Shown one piece after another: positions 42,869 through 51,236 of a stretch of 64,000 bases of DNA. Numbering within the stretch: position 1 is the stretch's first letter; each line of letters begins with the position of its first letter. A model generated the notes under the pieces. The model searched no databases and was not told the DNA's origin. It saw nothing but the letters and a program-made list of their open reading frames with translations. The position numbers were made by a program, and so were the translations under genes. This DNA comes from Streptomyces sp. NBC_01314 (GTDB lineage Bacteria > Actinomycetota > Actinomycetes > Streptomycetales > Streptomycetaceae): contig NZ_CP108394.1 in NCBI RefSeq assembly GCF_041435215.1, forward strand, positions 10,478,001 through 10,542,000, in the 5' to 3' direction.

Positions 42869-42957
42869 GGGGCCCGCTCCGAGCGCCCGGCCGCCGCCGG
42901 CGGGCCCTCCCGGCCGGATCGGCCGGGTGAACTCCGTCCCCGGCTCTTAAGAGCCGG
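42869..42957 (+). terminator. Three consecutive inverted repeats after the dehydrogenase
   Basis: GGGCCCGC (42870-42877) with GCGGGCCC (42900-42907); CCCGGCC (42909-42915) with GGCCGGG (42921-42927); and a perfect 18-bp palindrome CCGGCTCTTAAGAGCCGG (42940-42957). The first two are plausible terminators; the last, with no loop, is more likely a protein-binding palindrome or a scar. Confidence 0.6.
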
Positions 42958-43160
42958 AGGTGAGTCGGGCATGGCGGCCTGGCAGTAGGCGTTGTCGCCC
43001 GGGCCATGGACGCCACCGTTGAAGGTGACCCGGTACGGGCGGTTCGGCGCGAAACGGCGGGCGGTGGTGAAGCCGACCGCGTCCTCGTTGTGCATGCCGT
43101 TGATGACCCGGGCGCTCAGGTGCCGGCGCAGACCGTAATCGGTGCTCAGGTCTGAAGAGG
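42958..43160 (-). pseudogene. C-terminal fragment of an unidentified protein
   Basis: On the minus strand the frame reads TDYGLRRHLSARVINGMHNE, then DAVGFTTARRF, PYRVTFNGGVHGPGDNAYC. The composition and strand pattern are protein-like, but the frame has no good start and is lost before the 18-bp palindrome at 42940. I do not recognise the family. Probably the 3' part of a deleted gene. Confidence 0.4.
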
Positions 43161-43295
43161 AATGGGCGGTGAGATCGGCGCGGGACCAAGGCGGTGGACT
43201 GCGGCGGTGGACTGCGCGGTGGACCGCCCTCGACGGCCTCAGCTCCTGCCTGAGCGGCGTCACTTTGCAGGAAGGTGAGCCCGCAGCTATCCTCA

Positions 43296-43327
43296 TACTC
43301 AACAATGCGACTAGGTGCCTAGTTGTT
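43296..43327. promoter_or_regulatory. PadR-type operator before the GDSL gene (site A)
   Basis: 43296-43313 reads, on the minus strand, TAGTCGCATTGTTGAGTA, sharing TTGTTGA-N-TA and the upstream TAGTC with the site before padR (45996-46013) and in part with a third site (45359-45376). It overlaps a palindrome ACTAGG-TG-CCTAGT at 43310-43323. Confidence 0.5.
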
Positions 43328-43383
43328 CAGCGATGGCCGTGTGCCACTTCTATCAGCACCGTTGACGAGAGGCGGTCGGCCCC

Positions 43384-44190
43384 GTGTCGAGCAGTGGGTA
43401 TCTGCGCTATGTCGCCCTGGGGGACAGTCACACCGAGGGGCTCGGGGACGGCGACGACGTCCGTGGTCTTCGGGGCTGGGCGGACCGGCTCGCCGAGCAG
43501 GTCGCCCGCCACAGCCCCGGCCTGCTCTACGCCAACCTCGCGGTGCGCGGCCGTAAGGCCGGTCAGGTGCGCGCCGAGCAGCTGGCTCCGGCTCTCGCGA
43601 TGCGGCCCGACCTCGCCACCGTGGTGGCTGGGGTCAACGATGCGTTGCGCCCGGGCTGCGACCTCGACGAGGTGGCCGGCCATGTTGAGGCGATGTTCGC
43701 CGCCCTCACGGCGCAGGGCGCCACCGTCGCGACCCTCATGTTTCCCGATGTCGGGCGTATCACGCCGTTGGCCCGCCCGATCGGTCACCGTGTTCTCGCA
43801 CTCAACGCGCGCATCCGGGAGGCCGCCGACCGCCATGGCGTGGTGGTGGCGGAGACGGCCGCGCACGCGGCGGCGACCGATCCGCGGTTGTGGAGTGCTG
43901 ACCGGCTGCACGCCGGCCCGCTGGGACACACGCGCATCGCGGCTGCCGTGGCCCAGGCGCTCGGTCTGCCGGGCAGCGACGACAAGTGGACCCTTCCCCT
44001 TCCGGCCGAGGGGACAGACATCTCTGTCTGGAGGACCGTGGGTGCCGAACTGCGCTGGGCCGGCACCTTCCTCGGCCCTTGGGTCGGCCGCCGCCTGCGT
44101 GGCCGCTCCTCCGGCGACGGCCGCCAGGCCAAGCGGCCGGCGCTGCTTCCGGTGGCCGCGTCCGCTGGGGACACCTCCCCATCGGTGTGA
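43384..44190 (+). CDS. SGNH/GDSL-family hydrolase
   Basis: A 268-residue lipase/esterase-like protein. Block I is VALGDSHTEG (catalytic Ser about residue 14), block III is VAGVNDALRPG and block V is DRLHAGPLGH with the Asp-His pair, so the catalytic set is complete. No signal peptide is evident, so it is probably cytoplasmic. The C-terminal 60 residues are basic. Start GTG 43384. A putative PadR site lies about 75 bp upstream, which would place it under the PadR regulator at 45401. Confidence 0.85.
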   Translation: MSSSGYLRYVALGDSHTEGLGDGDDVRGLRGWADRLAEQVARHSPGLLYANLAVRGRKAGQVRAEQLAPALAMRPDLATVVAGVNDALRPGCDLDEVAGHVEAMFAALTAQGATVATLMFPDVGRITPLARPIGHRVLALNARIREAADRHGVVVAETAAHAAATDPRLWSADRLHAGPLGHTRIAAAVAQALGLPGSDDKWTLPLPAEGTDISVWRTVGAELRWAGTFLGPWVGRRLRGRSSGDGRQAKRPALLPVAASAGDTSPSV

Positions 44191-44259
44191 TGCTCTGGCC
44201 TGCGGCAACGCCGGCGGCTCCTCGTGCTGAACTGCTCTTCACCGGACGGGAGCTGGAAA

Positions 44260-45330
44260 TGAGTGACATCCATCCCTTCGCGTACTGCGCGCGAAGGGTC
44301 TGCGGATCGTCAACGACGTGGTCTTAGGCGTCGTGGCACCGCTGTTCACCGTGTTCTACGTCAGTCCAACATCGACCCCGCCAGTCGCCTCCACAAGCTG
44401 CTCATCGGCTGGCCGGCGCGGACGAGGGGGCGAAGGCCGGTGGCAGCAGACCGACCTCGGAGTGCGGATCGTCCAGTCGATCAAAAGTCCTCCCAGGGTG
44501 GAGACAGGATCGACTGGAAGGTGGTGGACGAGAAGGAGATGACGGAGGAGCTCGGCAAGGGCAAGCTGTTCGGCGCGCTCGTCGCCCCGCGACTTCACCT
44601 CCACCGTCGCCGCACTCACCAGCCCCGAGGCGGCGCGCAACGCCGTCCGCCCCACACTCACCGTGCTGACCAGTCGGCCTACGCGCAGGTAGGCAGGGAG
44701 CTGACCGCTCAGGCAGAGCCGGCCGTTGCCGTGCTCGATGCTGCTGACCGACCCGACCGTGGCACAGGTCGGGGACGGGCATCCGCTCGACTCCCACAGC
44801 GGCCTGGGCCTGAGTGCCTTCTCCTACTCACTCGTCCTCGTCGTCTGCGGCACCTCGCCGCCAATGTCATCAGCGGCAAGGTGGACCACGCCCTCGGCTG
44901 CACCCACAGCGACATGGGCACGCTGCGGATCCATAACCTGCTACTGCGGGCGACCCGGGTACAGACCCTGGCCCTCAGCCGCACGCTCATGCCGGGGATG
45001 GCTGTTCATCACGATCTTCTACATCGCCATGGCGATACCGACGTCCGGCGCCACGGTCCCCCTCCAGGCACTCCCCGGCTTCCACCGCACCCTCGGCGGG
45101 TTCCAGCCCCTGCGTAAGATCACCGGCGTCGTCCGCTCCATCCTCTACTACGACGCCCAGGCGACGCCGGACTGCCCCGAGGCTGGATGATCCTGGGCTT
45201 GGGACTCGCGGTCGCGTGCCTCTTCGGCTTCGGCGTGACCCGGTTCTACGACCGCAAGGGACTGCATCGCAATCCCGCCGACAAGGAACCGCAGCCGGTC
45301 CTCGCTCGGACACAGACCGACGACCCCTGA
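44260..45330 (+). pseudogene. YhgE/Pip (DUF3533)-type membrane protein gene, frameshifted
   Basis: Fragments in different frames align in the order of one protein: GLRIVNDVVLGVVAPLFTVFY near 44288 (shown in part as one 21-residue helix starting at GLRIV), WKVVDEKEMTEELGKGKLFG at 44512, GLSAFSYSLVLVVCG at 44808, AANVISGKVDHALGCTHSD at 44861, FITIFYIAMAIPTSGATVPL at 45007 and LGVTRFYDRKGLHRN-like sequence (FGFGVTRFYDRKGLHRN) before TGA at 45328. This is the layout of YhgE/Pip-like ABC-2 membrane proteins. At least four frame changes and a lost N-terminal part make it a pseudogene unless the base calls are wrong. Confidence 0.7.
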
Positions 45331-45358
45331 GAGGCCGGGCTGCTCACGACCGTCCAGT

Positions 45359-45376
45359 TACTAACTTTGTTGACTA
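45359..45376. promoter_or_regulatory. PadR-type operator-like site (site C)
   Basis: TACTAACTTTGTTGACTA on the plus strand, sharing TTGTTGA-N-TA with sites A and B. It lies between the 3' ends of the membrane pseudogene and the padR gene, not in an obvious promoter. Confidence 0.4.
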
Positions 45377-45400
45377 GCTGTGTGGGTGGGGCCGCCGCAG

Positions 45401-45976
45401 TCAGCCGTCGGCCCGGAGCGCGGCCGTGCGCTGTTCGAGCCTGCGCAGCGCCATGTCCCCCCACTGGAGGTTCTCCCGCTCGAACGACATCCCGCGCAGC
45501 AGGGTGAGATACGGGCCGATGCGCTCGGCCTCGGCGAAGTACGCCTCCTCGGAGTGCCCGTCGAGCAGGCGCTGCCGGAGCCGCTCGTAGCGGGCCAGCT
45601 TGGCGGTGGCCCACTCCATGCGCTCGGTGATGGCGGTCCGGACCGCTTCCGTATCGCCCGCGTCCAGGCACTGCACCTTGACAAGCAACTCGTCCCGGAT
45701 CACCGCCGGTTTACCCAAGGGCTCGGCGGTGTAGGCGTGGACGGCCTTCCGCCCAGCCTCCGTCAAGGAGAACAGTCGCTTGTTGGGGCGGCGCTTCTGC
45801 TCGACGACGCGGGCCGTGACGAGCCCTTCGGCCTCCATGCGATCCAGCTCCCGGTAGAGCTGCTGAGGCGTCGACATCCAGAAGTTGGCGACCGTCGCGT
45901 CGAACGCCTTCGCGAGGTCGTACCCGGACGCCTCGCCCTCCAACAGTGCGGCCATCACCGCGTTCCGCAAAGCCAT
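45401..45976 (-). CDS. PadR-family transcriptional regulator
   Basis: A 191-residue PadR protein. The winged helix occupies residues 1-85 (ALRNAVMAALLEGEASGYDL, WMSTPQQLYRELDRMEAEGL, RRPNKRLFSLTEAGRKAV), and a C-terminal helical dimerisation domain (Vir_act_alpha_C type) follows. ATG 45976 matches the usual MALRNAVMAALLEG start; GTG 45985 is also in frame. No Shine-Dalgarno is visible, so translation may be leaderless. The gene lies beside the decayed YhgE-like gene, a common PadR target arrangement, and an operator-like site is 20 bp upstream. Confidence 0.9.
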   Translation of the reverse strand: MALRNAVMAALLEGEASGYDLAKAFDATVANFWMSTPQQLYRELDRMEAEGLVTARVVEQKRRPNKRLFSLTEAGRKAVHAYTAEPLGKPAVIRDELLVKVQCLDAGDTEAVRTAITERMEWATAKLARYERLRQRLLDGHSEEAYFAEAERIGPYLTLLRGMSFERENLQWGDMALRRLEQRTAALRADG

Positions 45977-45995
45977 GGATTGCACGCTAGCAGAT

Positions 45996-46013
45996 TAATC
46001 AACAACATGACTA
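45996..46013 (-). promoter_or_regulatory. PadR-type operator before padR (site B)
   Basis: On the minus strand TAGTCATGTTGTTGATTA, matching site A at 13 of 18 positions including TAGTC and TTGTTGA. It lies 20 bp before the padR start, where repressor binding would block transcription: likely autoregulation. Confidence 0.55.
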
Positions 46014-46102
46014 ACAGTCCCCCTTCCCTGTAGACAAGCCCTAATGCGGCCGCTAATCTCCACCACACCTATTAACTTTTCTGAGTATCAGAGGGTGGGC
46101 TC

Positions 46103-46495
46103 ATGCATCCCTTCCGCAAGGCCGTCGAGAGCGGCGACCTGGACGCCGTGGCCGCTCTGCTGGCCGACGACGTCGTCTTCACCAGCCCCGTCACCTTCAA
46201 GCCGTACCCGGGCAAGGCCATCACCGCCGCGATCCTGCGCGGCGTGCTCCGGGTCTTCGAGGACTTCACCTACATCCGTGAGATCGCCAATTCCGACGGC
46301 CGCGATCACGCCTTCGTCTTCACCGCCACTGTCGCCGGCAAGCAGATCCAGGGATGCGACTTCCTGCACTTCGACGACGACGGGAAGATCGACGAGTTCA
46401 CGGTGATGGTGCGCCCGCTCTCCGCCGCCCAGGCGCTCGGCGAGGCCATGGGCGCCCAGTTCGAGCAGATCGCCCGAGAGGCCGCCGAACAGTAA
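46103..46495 (+). CDS. SnoaL/NTF2-like small protein
   Basis: A 130-residue cone-shaped alpha+beta barrel protein: helix [20 protein letters not shown], strand [11 protein letters not shown] and later strands with [21 protein letters not shown]. Such proteins are isomerases, dehydratases or ligand carriers; no clear catalytic His-Asp pair can be assigned. AGAGGGTGGGCTC precedes the ATG. The gene is intact although the region around it is decayed. Confidence 0.78.
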   Translation: MHPFRKAVESGDLDAVAALLADDVVFTSPVTFKPYPGKAITAAILRGVLRVFEDFTYIREIANSDGRDHAFVFTATVAGKQIQGCDFLHFDDDGKIDEFTVMVRPLSAAQALGEAMGAQFEQIAREAAEQ

Positions 46496-46497
46496 CC

Positions 46498-46853
46498 ACG
46501 ACGACGGACTTCGACGGACTGCGCACCCTCCTGGAGGAGCGCCACAACGTCCCCGGCGGCTGCGCCACCTTCTTTCGACGAGGCTGCTTCGAGTTCGAGA
46601 CGGCGCTGCACCGGCTGTCCGGAATCGGCCTGGAAGTCCAGCCGTACACGCTGCGCGGGCTGTTCGAGAAGCTGGGCGTCGCTGACTCGCTGTAGTTCGT
46701 CCAGGAGCACGACCTGTATCGCGCCGTGGTACCCGGCCGGCACGATGTGACCCTGCCCGCCGACTGGGCCGGCGCCGTGGACGCCCTGGAGGACGCCTTC
46801 CCCAGCAACCGCGCCCGCGTCGAGCGTTTCTTCGCGCTCGCCAGGGACGTGAC
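46498..46853 (+). pseudogene. Phytoene-dehydrogenase-like FAD oxidoreductase, internal fragment with in-frame stop
   Basis: One frame reads [20 protein letters not shown], then [28 protein letters not shown], a TAG at 46693-46695, and continues [20 protein letters not shown] and [17 protein letters not shown]. This is the segment after the FAD-binding domain in all-trans-retinol 13,14-reductase/phytoene desaturase-like enzymes (H-rG-FE-g-H-lsG). The N-terminal dinucleotide fold is missing, the frame has a stop, and at 46853 it runs into ISL3 transposase sequence. Confidence 0.65.
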
Positions 46854-47161
46854 GGAGCCGTCACGGCACACGACCTCGACGCCCGGATGTTCGCGCAGCC
46901 AAGTTCCCAGCGTGTCGGCGGTGCGGTCGGGCAGCACGTCGATCCGCTCATAGGTCTCGGCGTCGATCACCACGGTGGCATAGCGGTGCCGCCGGCGCAG
47001 AGCGAAGTCGTCGACGCCGATCACGCGGGGCGCCCGCCCGGTGGGCAACGGGATGCGCAGCAGGGCGCGCAGGGCCGTGTGGCGAGCAGGCCCGCCGTGA
47101 GTATCGCAATCAAATGAGATCCCGCCCGGCCCGCTAACTCCTTCACCACAGCCTTGACTGC
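46854..47161 (-). pseudogene. ISL3-family transposase fragment
   Basis: The minus-strand frame from 47048 reads [37 protein letters not shown] and [15 protein letters not shown], the start of the DDE domain of ISL3 transposases (first Asp in VDDFA, second in CRDGS). The part before it ([18 protein letters not shown], 47161-47090) is in a shifted frame. Both ends are cut: 46853 joins the oxidoreductase fragment, 47158-47161 joins another fragment. It is a dead remnant. Confidence 0.75.
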
Positions 47162-47388
47162 CCGTCTACGATCAGGTCGTTCGATGCGTCCTCGGCCGGC
47201 CCAAGTCTTTCTGGCTCGACCTGCATGCCGCGCTGCGCGTCGACAACTGGGCGCTGCATCACGAGTTGATGGCCCTACGGCAGGCCGCAGACCTCCCAGA
47301 GACCGCCAGTGCGCTACGGGTCTGTGACGTGGTGCTCTGGATGCATCACCGTACGGATCATCAGCAGGGGAGTTGTACCGGAATCTGA
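47158..47388 (+). pseudogene. C-terminal fragment of an unidentified gene
   Basis: A frame opens right at the edge of the ISL3 remnant and reads [40 protein letters not shown] and DLPETASALR to TGA at 47386. It is protein-like and abruptly begins at the junction, so it is probably the tail of a gene interrupted by the insertion. Family not recognised. Confidence 0.4.
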
Positions 47389-47458
47389 AGTCCGTCGGCC
47401 GCGCACAAGGGAGCCTTACGCTCGGAGGGCTGGATTTCCTGCTCCGGTGACACGCCTT

Positions 47459-47544
47459 GTGACCTGCGCTGTACCAAAGTGCCAACTATCTCTCTGATTT
47501 CGTACCGACGGTCGCTGAACATAGTTGGCATCAGCGCAGGTCAC
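47459..47544. repeat. Inverted repeat of unknown origin
   Basis: GTGACCTGCGCTG (47459-47471) pairs with CAGCGCAGGTCAC (47532-47544), and TGCCAACTAT (47480-47489) pairs with ATAGTTGGCA (47521-47530); the left arm has an 8-nt insertion. A third, partial copy, GCGCCAACTA, follows at 47558-47567. It may be an end of a lost mobile element. Confidence 0.5.
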
Positions 47545-47637
47545 GAATGTGCCCTGGCGCCAACTAGCGATCCTGGTCACACTGTTCTGTTTGCAACATG
47601 CAGCGGTGTTCATCCGGTCTTCGTCACTTGGAGCGAA

Positions 47638-47675
47638 GCGGCACCAGCCGGCCATGGCTGGTCGGCTGGTGCCGC
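47638..47675 (-). terminator. Hairpin downstream of the ribulokinase gene
   Basis: Perfect 13-bp stem: GCGGCACCAGCCG (47638-47650) with CGGCTGGTGCCGC (47663-47675), 12-nt loop, 108 bp beyond the araB stop. Confidence 0.65.
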
Positions 47676-47782
47676 GCCCTGCGTGACGGACAGGTCTCGT
47701 CACATGGAGGTCGCCATCTCCGGGCTGCCGTAGTAGGCGTCGGGGCCGTCGGGGAGGGGGCGCCGAGCAGAGGGGCTGCCGC

Positions 47783-49465
47783 TCAGGCGGACGCCTCGGC
47801 GCGGATGCGGCGCAGACGGTGCATGACCTCGTTGGCACCGCGGCCGAAGTAGTCGTGCAGGAGCCGGTACTCGGCGAACAGGCGGTCGTAGGCCGCGGCG
47901 CGCTCGGGGTCGGGCAGGTGGACGGCTCGGTGGACCTTGCCCATCGCGTGGGCGGCGGCCCGGATGTCGGGGTACGCGCCGGCGGCGACCGCGGCGTGCA
48001 TCGCGGCGCCCAGGGCCGGACCCTGGGCGGAACCGATGACGCCCAGAGGGCGACGGGTGACGTCGGCGTAGATCTGCATGAGCAGCGCGTTCTTCGTCAG
48101 GCCGCCCGCGATGATGAGCTCCTCCACCGGCACGCCGGCGGTTTCGAACGCCTCGATGATGGTGCGGGTGCCGAAGGCGGTGGCCTCCAGCAGCGCGCGG
48201 TAGACGTCCTCGGGGCGCGTGGACAGCGTCAGGCCCACCAGGACGCCGCTCAGGTCGTGGTCGACCAGGACGGAACGGTTGCCGCTGTGCCAGTCCAGGG
48301 CGATCAGTCCGTGTTCGCCCACCTGCTGCCCTGCTGCGAGGGCCGTCAGGTGTTCGTGCGCGTTCCGCCCCACGGCGGCGGCCTCCTGGGCGTACGACGC
48401 GGGAAATCCGGTGCGCACGAACCAGCCGAAGATGTCGCCGACACCGCTCTGCCCGGCCTCGTAACCCCACAGGCCCGGCAGGATGCCGCCATCGACGACA
48501 CCGCACATGCCCGGCACCTCGGCCCACCGGTCGGAGCTCATCACATGGCAGGTGGAGGTGCCCATGATGGCCACCATGTGTCCTGGCTCCACGGCCCCGG
48601 CCGCGGGAGCCGTCACATGGGCGTCGACATTGCCCACACACACCGCGATGCCCTCGGGCAGCCCCGTCCACGCGGCCGCCTCGGCCGTGAGCGTCCCGGC
48701 CGGTGCGCCCAGTTCGCCGATCGGCCGGTCCAGTTTGTCGGCTACGAAGTCGGCGAACGCGGGGTTGAGCGCGGCGAGGTAGTCGCGGGAGGGGTAAGCG
48801 CCGTCCTGGAACTGGCCCTTGTACCCGGCGGTGCAGGCGTTGCGGAGGTAGGTGCCGCACAGCCGCCACACGATCCAGTCGGCGGCCTCGATCCAGCGGT
48901 CGGTCAGCTCGTAGAGCTCCGGGTCCTCTTCCAGCAGTTGCAGAGCCTTGGCGAACTCCCACTCCGAGGAGATCTTCCCGCCGTACCGCGCCAGCCATTC
49001 CTCCCCCCGTTCCTCGGCGAGTGCCGTGATCCGGTCGGCCTGTGCCTGGGCCGCGTGGTGACGCCACAGCTTGGGGTAGGCGTGCGGGCGGCCCGCGAGG
49101 CCGGGCAGTTCGCACAGGGGCATACCGTCGGCGCGGACCGGCAGGACTGTGCAGGCGGTGAAGTCGGTGCCGATCCCGATCACCTGGTGGGGCTGGACAC
49201 CGGACCGGCCGACGGCCTCCGCCACGGCGGTACGCAGGACGTCGATGTAGTCGGACGGAACCTGCAGGGCCCAGTCGGGCGTCAGGCGGGTGCCGTCCGG
49301 GAGTTCACTGTCGAGGACGGCATGGGTGTACGGGTGTTCCGCCACCGCCAGTTCGGCGCCGTCGCGAACGCGGACCACCACGGCCCGGCCGGACAGGGTG
49401 CCGAAGTCGACGCCGACGACATAGGTCTCGGCGTCCGCGTGTTCCTTGTGATCGGCGTCCACCAC
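47783..49465 (-). CDS. araB: L-ribulokinase
   Basis: A 560-residue FGGY-family kinase. YVVGVDFGTLSGRAVVV opens the first actin-like domain, with the ribulokinase-specific FGT-SGRA, and GTDFTACTVLP, GKISSEWEFAKALQLL and the ATP-site MGTSTCHV and AGGLTKNALLMQIYADV follow. It phosphorylates L-ribulose in arabinose catabolism. No isomerase (araA) or epimerase (araD) is seen, so the operon is broken or dispersed. Start: GTG 49465 with AAAGG seven bases upstream; the frame is open to ATG 49516. A hairpin follows downstream. Confidence 0.92.
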   Translation of the reverse strand: MVDADHKEHADAETYVVGVDFGTLSGRAVVVRVRDGAELAVAEHPYTHAVLDSELPDGTRLTPDWALQVPSDYIDVLRTAVAEAVGRSGVQPHQVIGIGTDFTACTVLPVRADGMPLCELPGLAGRPHAYPKLWRHHAAQAQADRITALAEERGEEWLARYGGKISSEWEFAKALQLLEEDPELYELTDRWIEAADWIVWRLCGTYLRNACTAGYKGQFQDGAYPSRDYLAALNPAFADFVADKLDRPIGELGAPAGTLTAEAAAWTGLPEGIAVCVGNVDAHVTAPAAGAVEPGHMVAIMGTSTCHVMSSDRWAEVPGMCGVVDGGILPGLWGYEAGQSGVGDIFGWFVRTGFPASYAQEAAAVGRNAHEHLTALAAGQQVGEHGLIALDWHSGNRSVLVDHDLSGVLVGLTLSTRPEDVYRALLEATAFGTRTIIEAFETAGVPVEELIIAGGLTKNALLMQIYADVTRRPLGVIGSAQGPALGAAMHAAVAAGAYPDIRAAAHAMGKVHRAVHLPDPERAAAYDRLFAEYRLLHDYFGRGANEVMHRLRRIRAEASA

Positions 49466-49620
49466 CGAACCACCTTTCTCTTCGATATTTCGTACGTCGT
49501 TCGGTTTCTCGGACACGGGTGGGCGAGTGATCCCACAGTGACAGGGGGCCGGTCGGGGGCCCGGCCCGATCGCCGGGCCCCGCCGCTGGTCCTGTCAGGC
49601 CTTTGCAGTGAAGGGGCCGC

Positions 49621-49950
49621 CTACTCGACGAGCTCCCAGTCCTGCGAGCCGTCCGTGACCGCATTCTGCAGAGTCAGCTGCGCTCCGGCGGACGCACCGG
49701 TCAGGTACAGGTTCGTGTTCTTGACGGACTGGAGCTTGTAGAACCCGTCGGCGGTCTTGATGAGGTTCCAGCTGCCGGTGGCGCTGTTGTCGACCCACTG
49801 GCCGATCTTCTGGCCGGCCGTCGCGTTGCCCGTCCAGATGGCCGCCGCGCGTCCGCCCGCCTTGTTCAGCAGCGTTTTGCCGCCGTTGGACTCGGTGACC
49901 ACGTGCCAGAACTGGGTGTCCGGGTTCGACGCCGATCCAGGCGCCTCCAA
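49621..49950 (-). pseudogene. Ricin-type lectin domain fragment
   Basis: The frame to TAG at 49621 reads TQFWHVVTESNGGKTLLNKA, IGQWVDNSATGSWNLIKTAD and TLQNAVTDGSQDWELVE: a carbohydrate-binding beta-trefoil (RICIN_2-like) with WxL/Q-W repeats, normally the C-terminal module of secreted glycosidases. There is no start region or signal peptide, and the sequence upstream of about 49945 is unrelated, so this is the 3' end of a deleted enzyme. Confidence 0.65.
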
Positions 49951-50147
49951 CCGACCTCATGCTTGCGCTTGCTGAACAAACGGCATACCGGACGCCTGGG
50001 AGCGTGGGCCGGCGCTGATTCCCGGCGCCCCGTCCGACGTCGGCCGTACCGACGGCGGTGACGCGAACGGGTACACCGAATCACCAAATCGAGAGCTGTC
50101 TCAACGAGCACGCGGGAGGGTGACGCCGTAACTCTCCGCGGCTCTCC
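49951..50147. other. Intergenic, no supported feature
   Basis: Separates the lectin fragment from the end of the oxidoreductase gene. No gene or hairpin of note; likely the deletion scar. Confidence 0.3.
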
Positions 50148-51065
50148 CTACGGGCGCAGGAGCAACTTGCCGCGCGCACGGCCGGACTCGCTCAGCTCGT
50201 GTGCCTTGGCGGCGTCGGCGAGCGGGAAGCTCTGGTCGACGCGCACACGCAGTTGGCCGTCGGAGGCGAGGCGGGCGTACTCGGTGAGCTCGGGCCCGAA
50301 CCGTCGGTTGTCGCCGGAGAAGGTGATGCCCAGCTCGAAGGCCCGGGGGTCGGAGATGGTGACGATGCGGTCGGTGGTGCCGCCGCGCAGCTCCACGGAG
50401 ACATCCAGCGCGTCGATGCCGGCGACGTCGTAGACGGCGTCGATGCCCTGCGGGGCAACGGCGCGGACCCGGTCGGCGAGGCCGTCGCCGTACACCACGG
50501 GGATCGCGCCGAGAGAGCGCAGGTAGTCGTGGTTGGCCTCGGACGCCGTACCGATCACGGTGACACCGCGGGCCACGGCGAGCTGAACGCCGACGGAGCC
50601 GACCACGCTCGCGGCTCCGTGGATCAGCAGCGTCTCGTCCTGGCCCACCGCGAGCGCACCCAGCGCACGGTCGGAGGTCTCGACGGCCACGGGCAGCGCG
50701 GCGGCCGTCTCCCAGTCGAGGCCGGCCGGCTTGAGCGCGAAGTCCGAGGCCAAGGCGTACTCGGCATAGGCGCCGGTCTCGGTCCAGCCCATCACCTCGT
50801 CCCCGACCGAGACACCGGTGACGCCCTCCCCCAGCTCGTCGACGATGCCGGCCGCTTCCATACCGGGAACGGCGGGGAAGGATACGGGGCCCATCATCTC
50901 CTGGACCCAGCCGTGGCGAATCTTGAAGTCGATGGGGTTGACGGCGGCGGCCACGATCCTTATCCGCACCTGCCCGGGGCCGGCATGCGGCTCCGTCACC
51001 TCCGCCTGCCGAAGAACCTCCGGACCGCCGTACTCCTCGTACGAGATCGCCTTCACGCCTGTCAC
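50148..51065 (-). CDS. NADP-dependent quinone oxidoreductase-like MDR enzyme
   Basis: A 305-residue medium-chain dehydrogenase/reductase without zinc-binding cysteines. GroES-like N-terminal domain (GPGQVRIRIVAAAVNPIDFK), then the nucleotide fold with GAASVVGSVGVQLAVARG (about residue 151) and the C-terminal RARGKLLL. Members reduce quinones or enones with NADPH. Divergent from the LuxR-type gene at 51237, so that regulator may control it. Confidence 0.88.
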   Translation of the reverse strand: MTGVKAISYEEYGGPEVLRQAEVTEPHAGPGQVRIRIVAAAVNPIDFKIRHGWVQEMMGPVSFPAVPGMEAAGIVDELGEGVTGVSVGDEVMGWTETGAYAEYALASDFALKPAGLDWETAAALPVAVETSDRALGALAVGQDETLLIHGAASVVGSVGVQLAVARGVTVIGTASEANHDYLRSLGAIPVVYGDGLADRVRAVAPQGIDAVYDVAGIDALDVSVELRGGTTDRIVTISDPRAFELGITFSGDNRRFGPELTEYARLASDGQLRVRVDQSFPLADAAKAHELSESGRARGKLLLRP

Positions 51066-51236
51066 TTCCCGTCATATGTATGCATCTGTATGCATCAGGC
51101 CGCCGTGACGGCGGCCTGTCGTGGACAACACCTCCAGCCTCCGGCTGCGCGGCTCGGCTGCCGCTGTCCTTTCGGACGGTTCGGACTAGCCGAAAGGACG
51201 ATCCGGCGGGAGAGCCGACTGCTTACGCTGGCAGAC
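51066..51236. promoter_or_regulatory. Divergent promoter region, oxidoreductase / LuxR-type regulator
   Basis: 171 bp with a lower-GC patch including two TATGTATGCATCTGTATGCA-like direct repeats (TGTATGCATC at 51076-51085 and 51086-51095), and TTCGGAC at 51175-51187 nearby. TATGCAT-containing repeats before the minus-strand gene are operator candidates. Confidence 0.45.
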
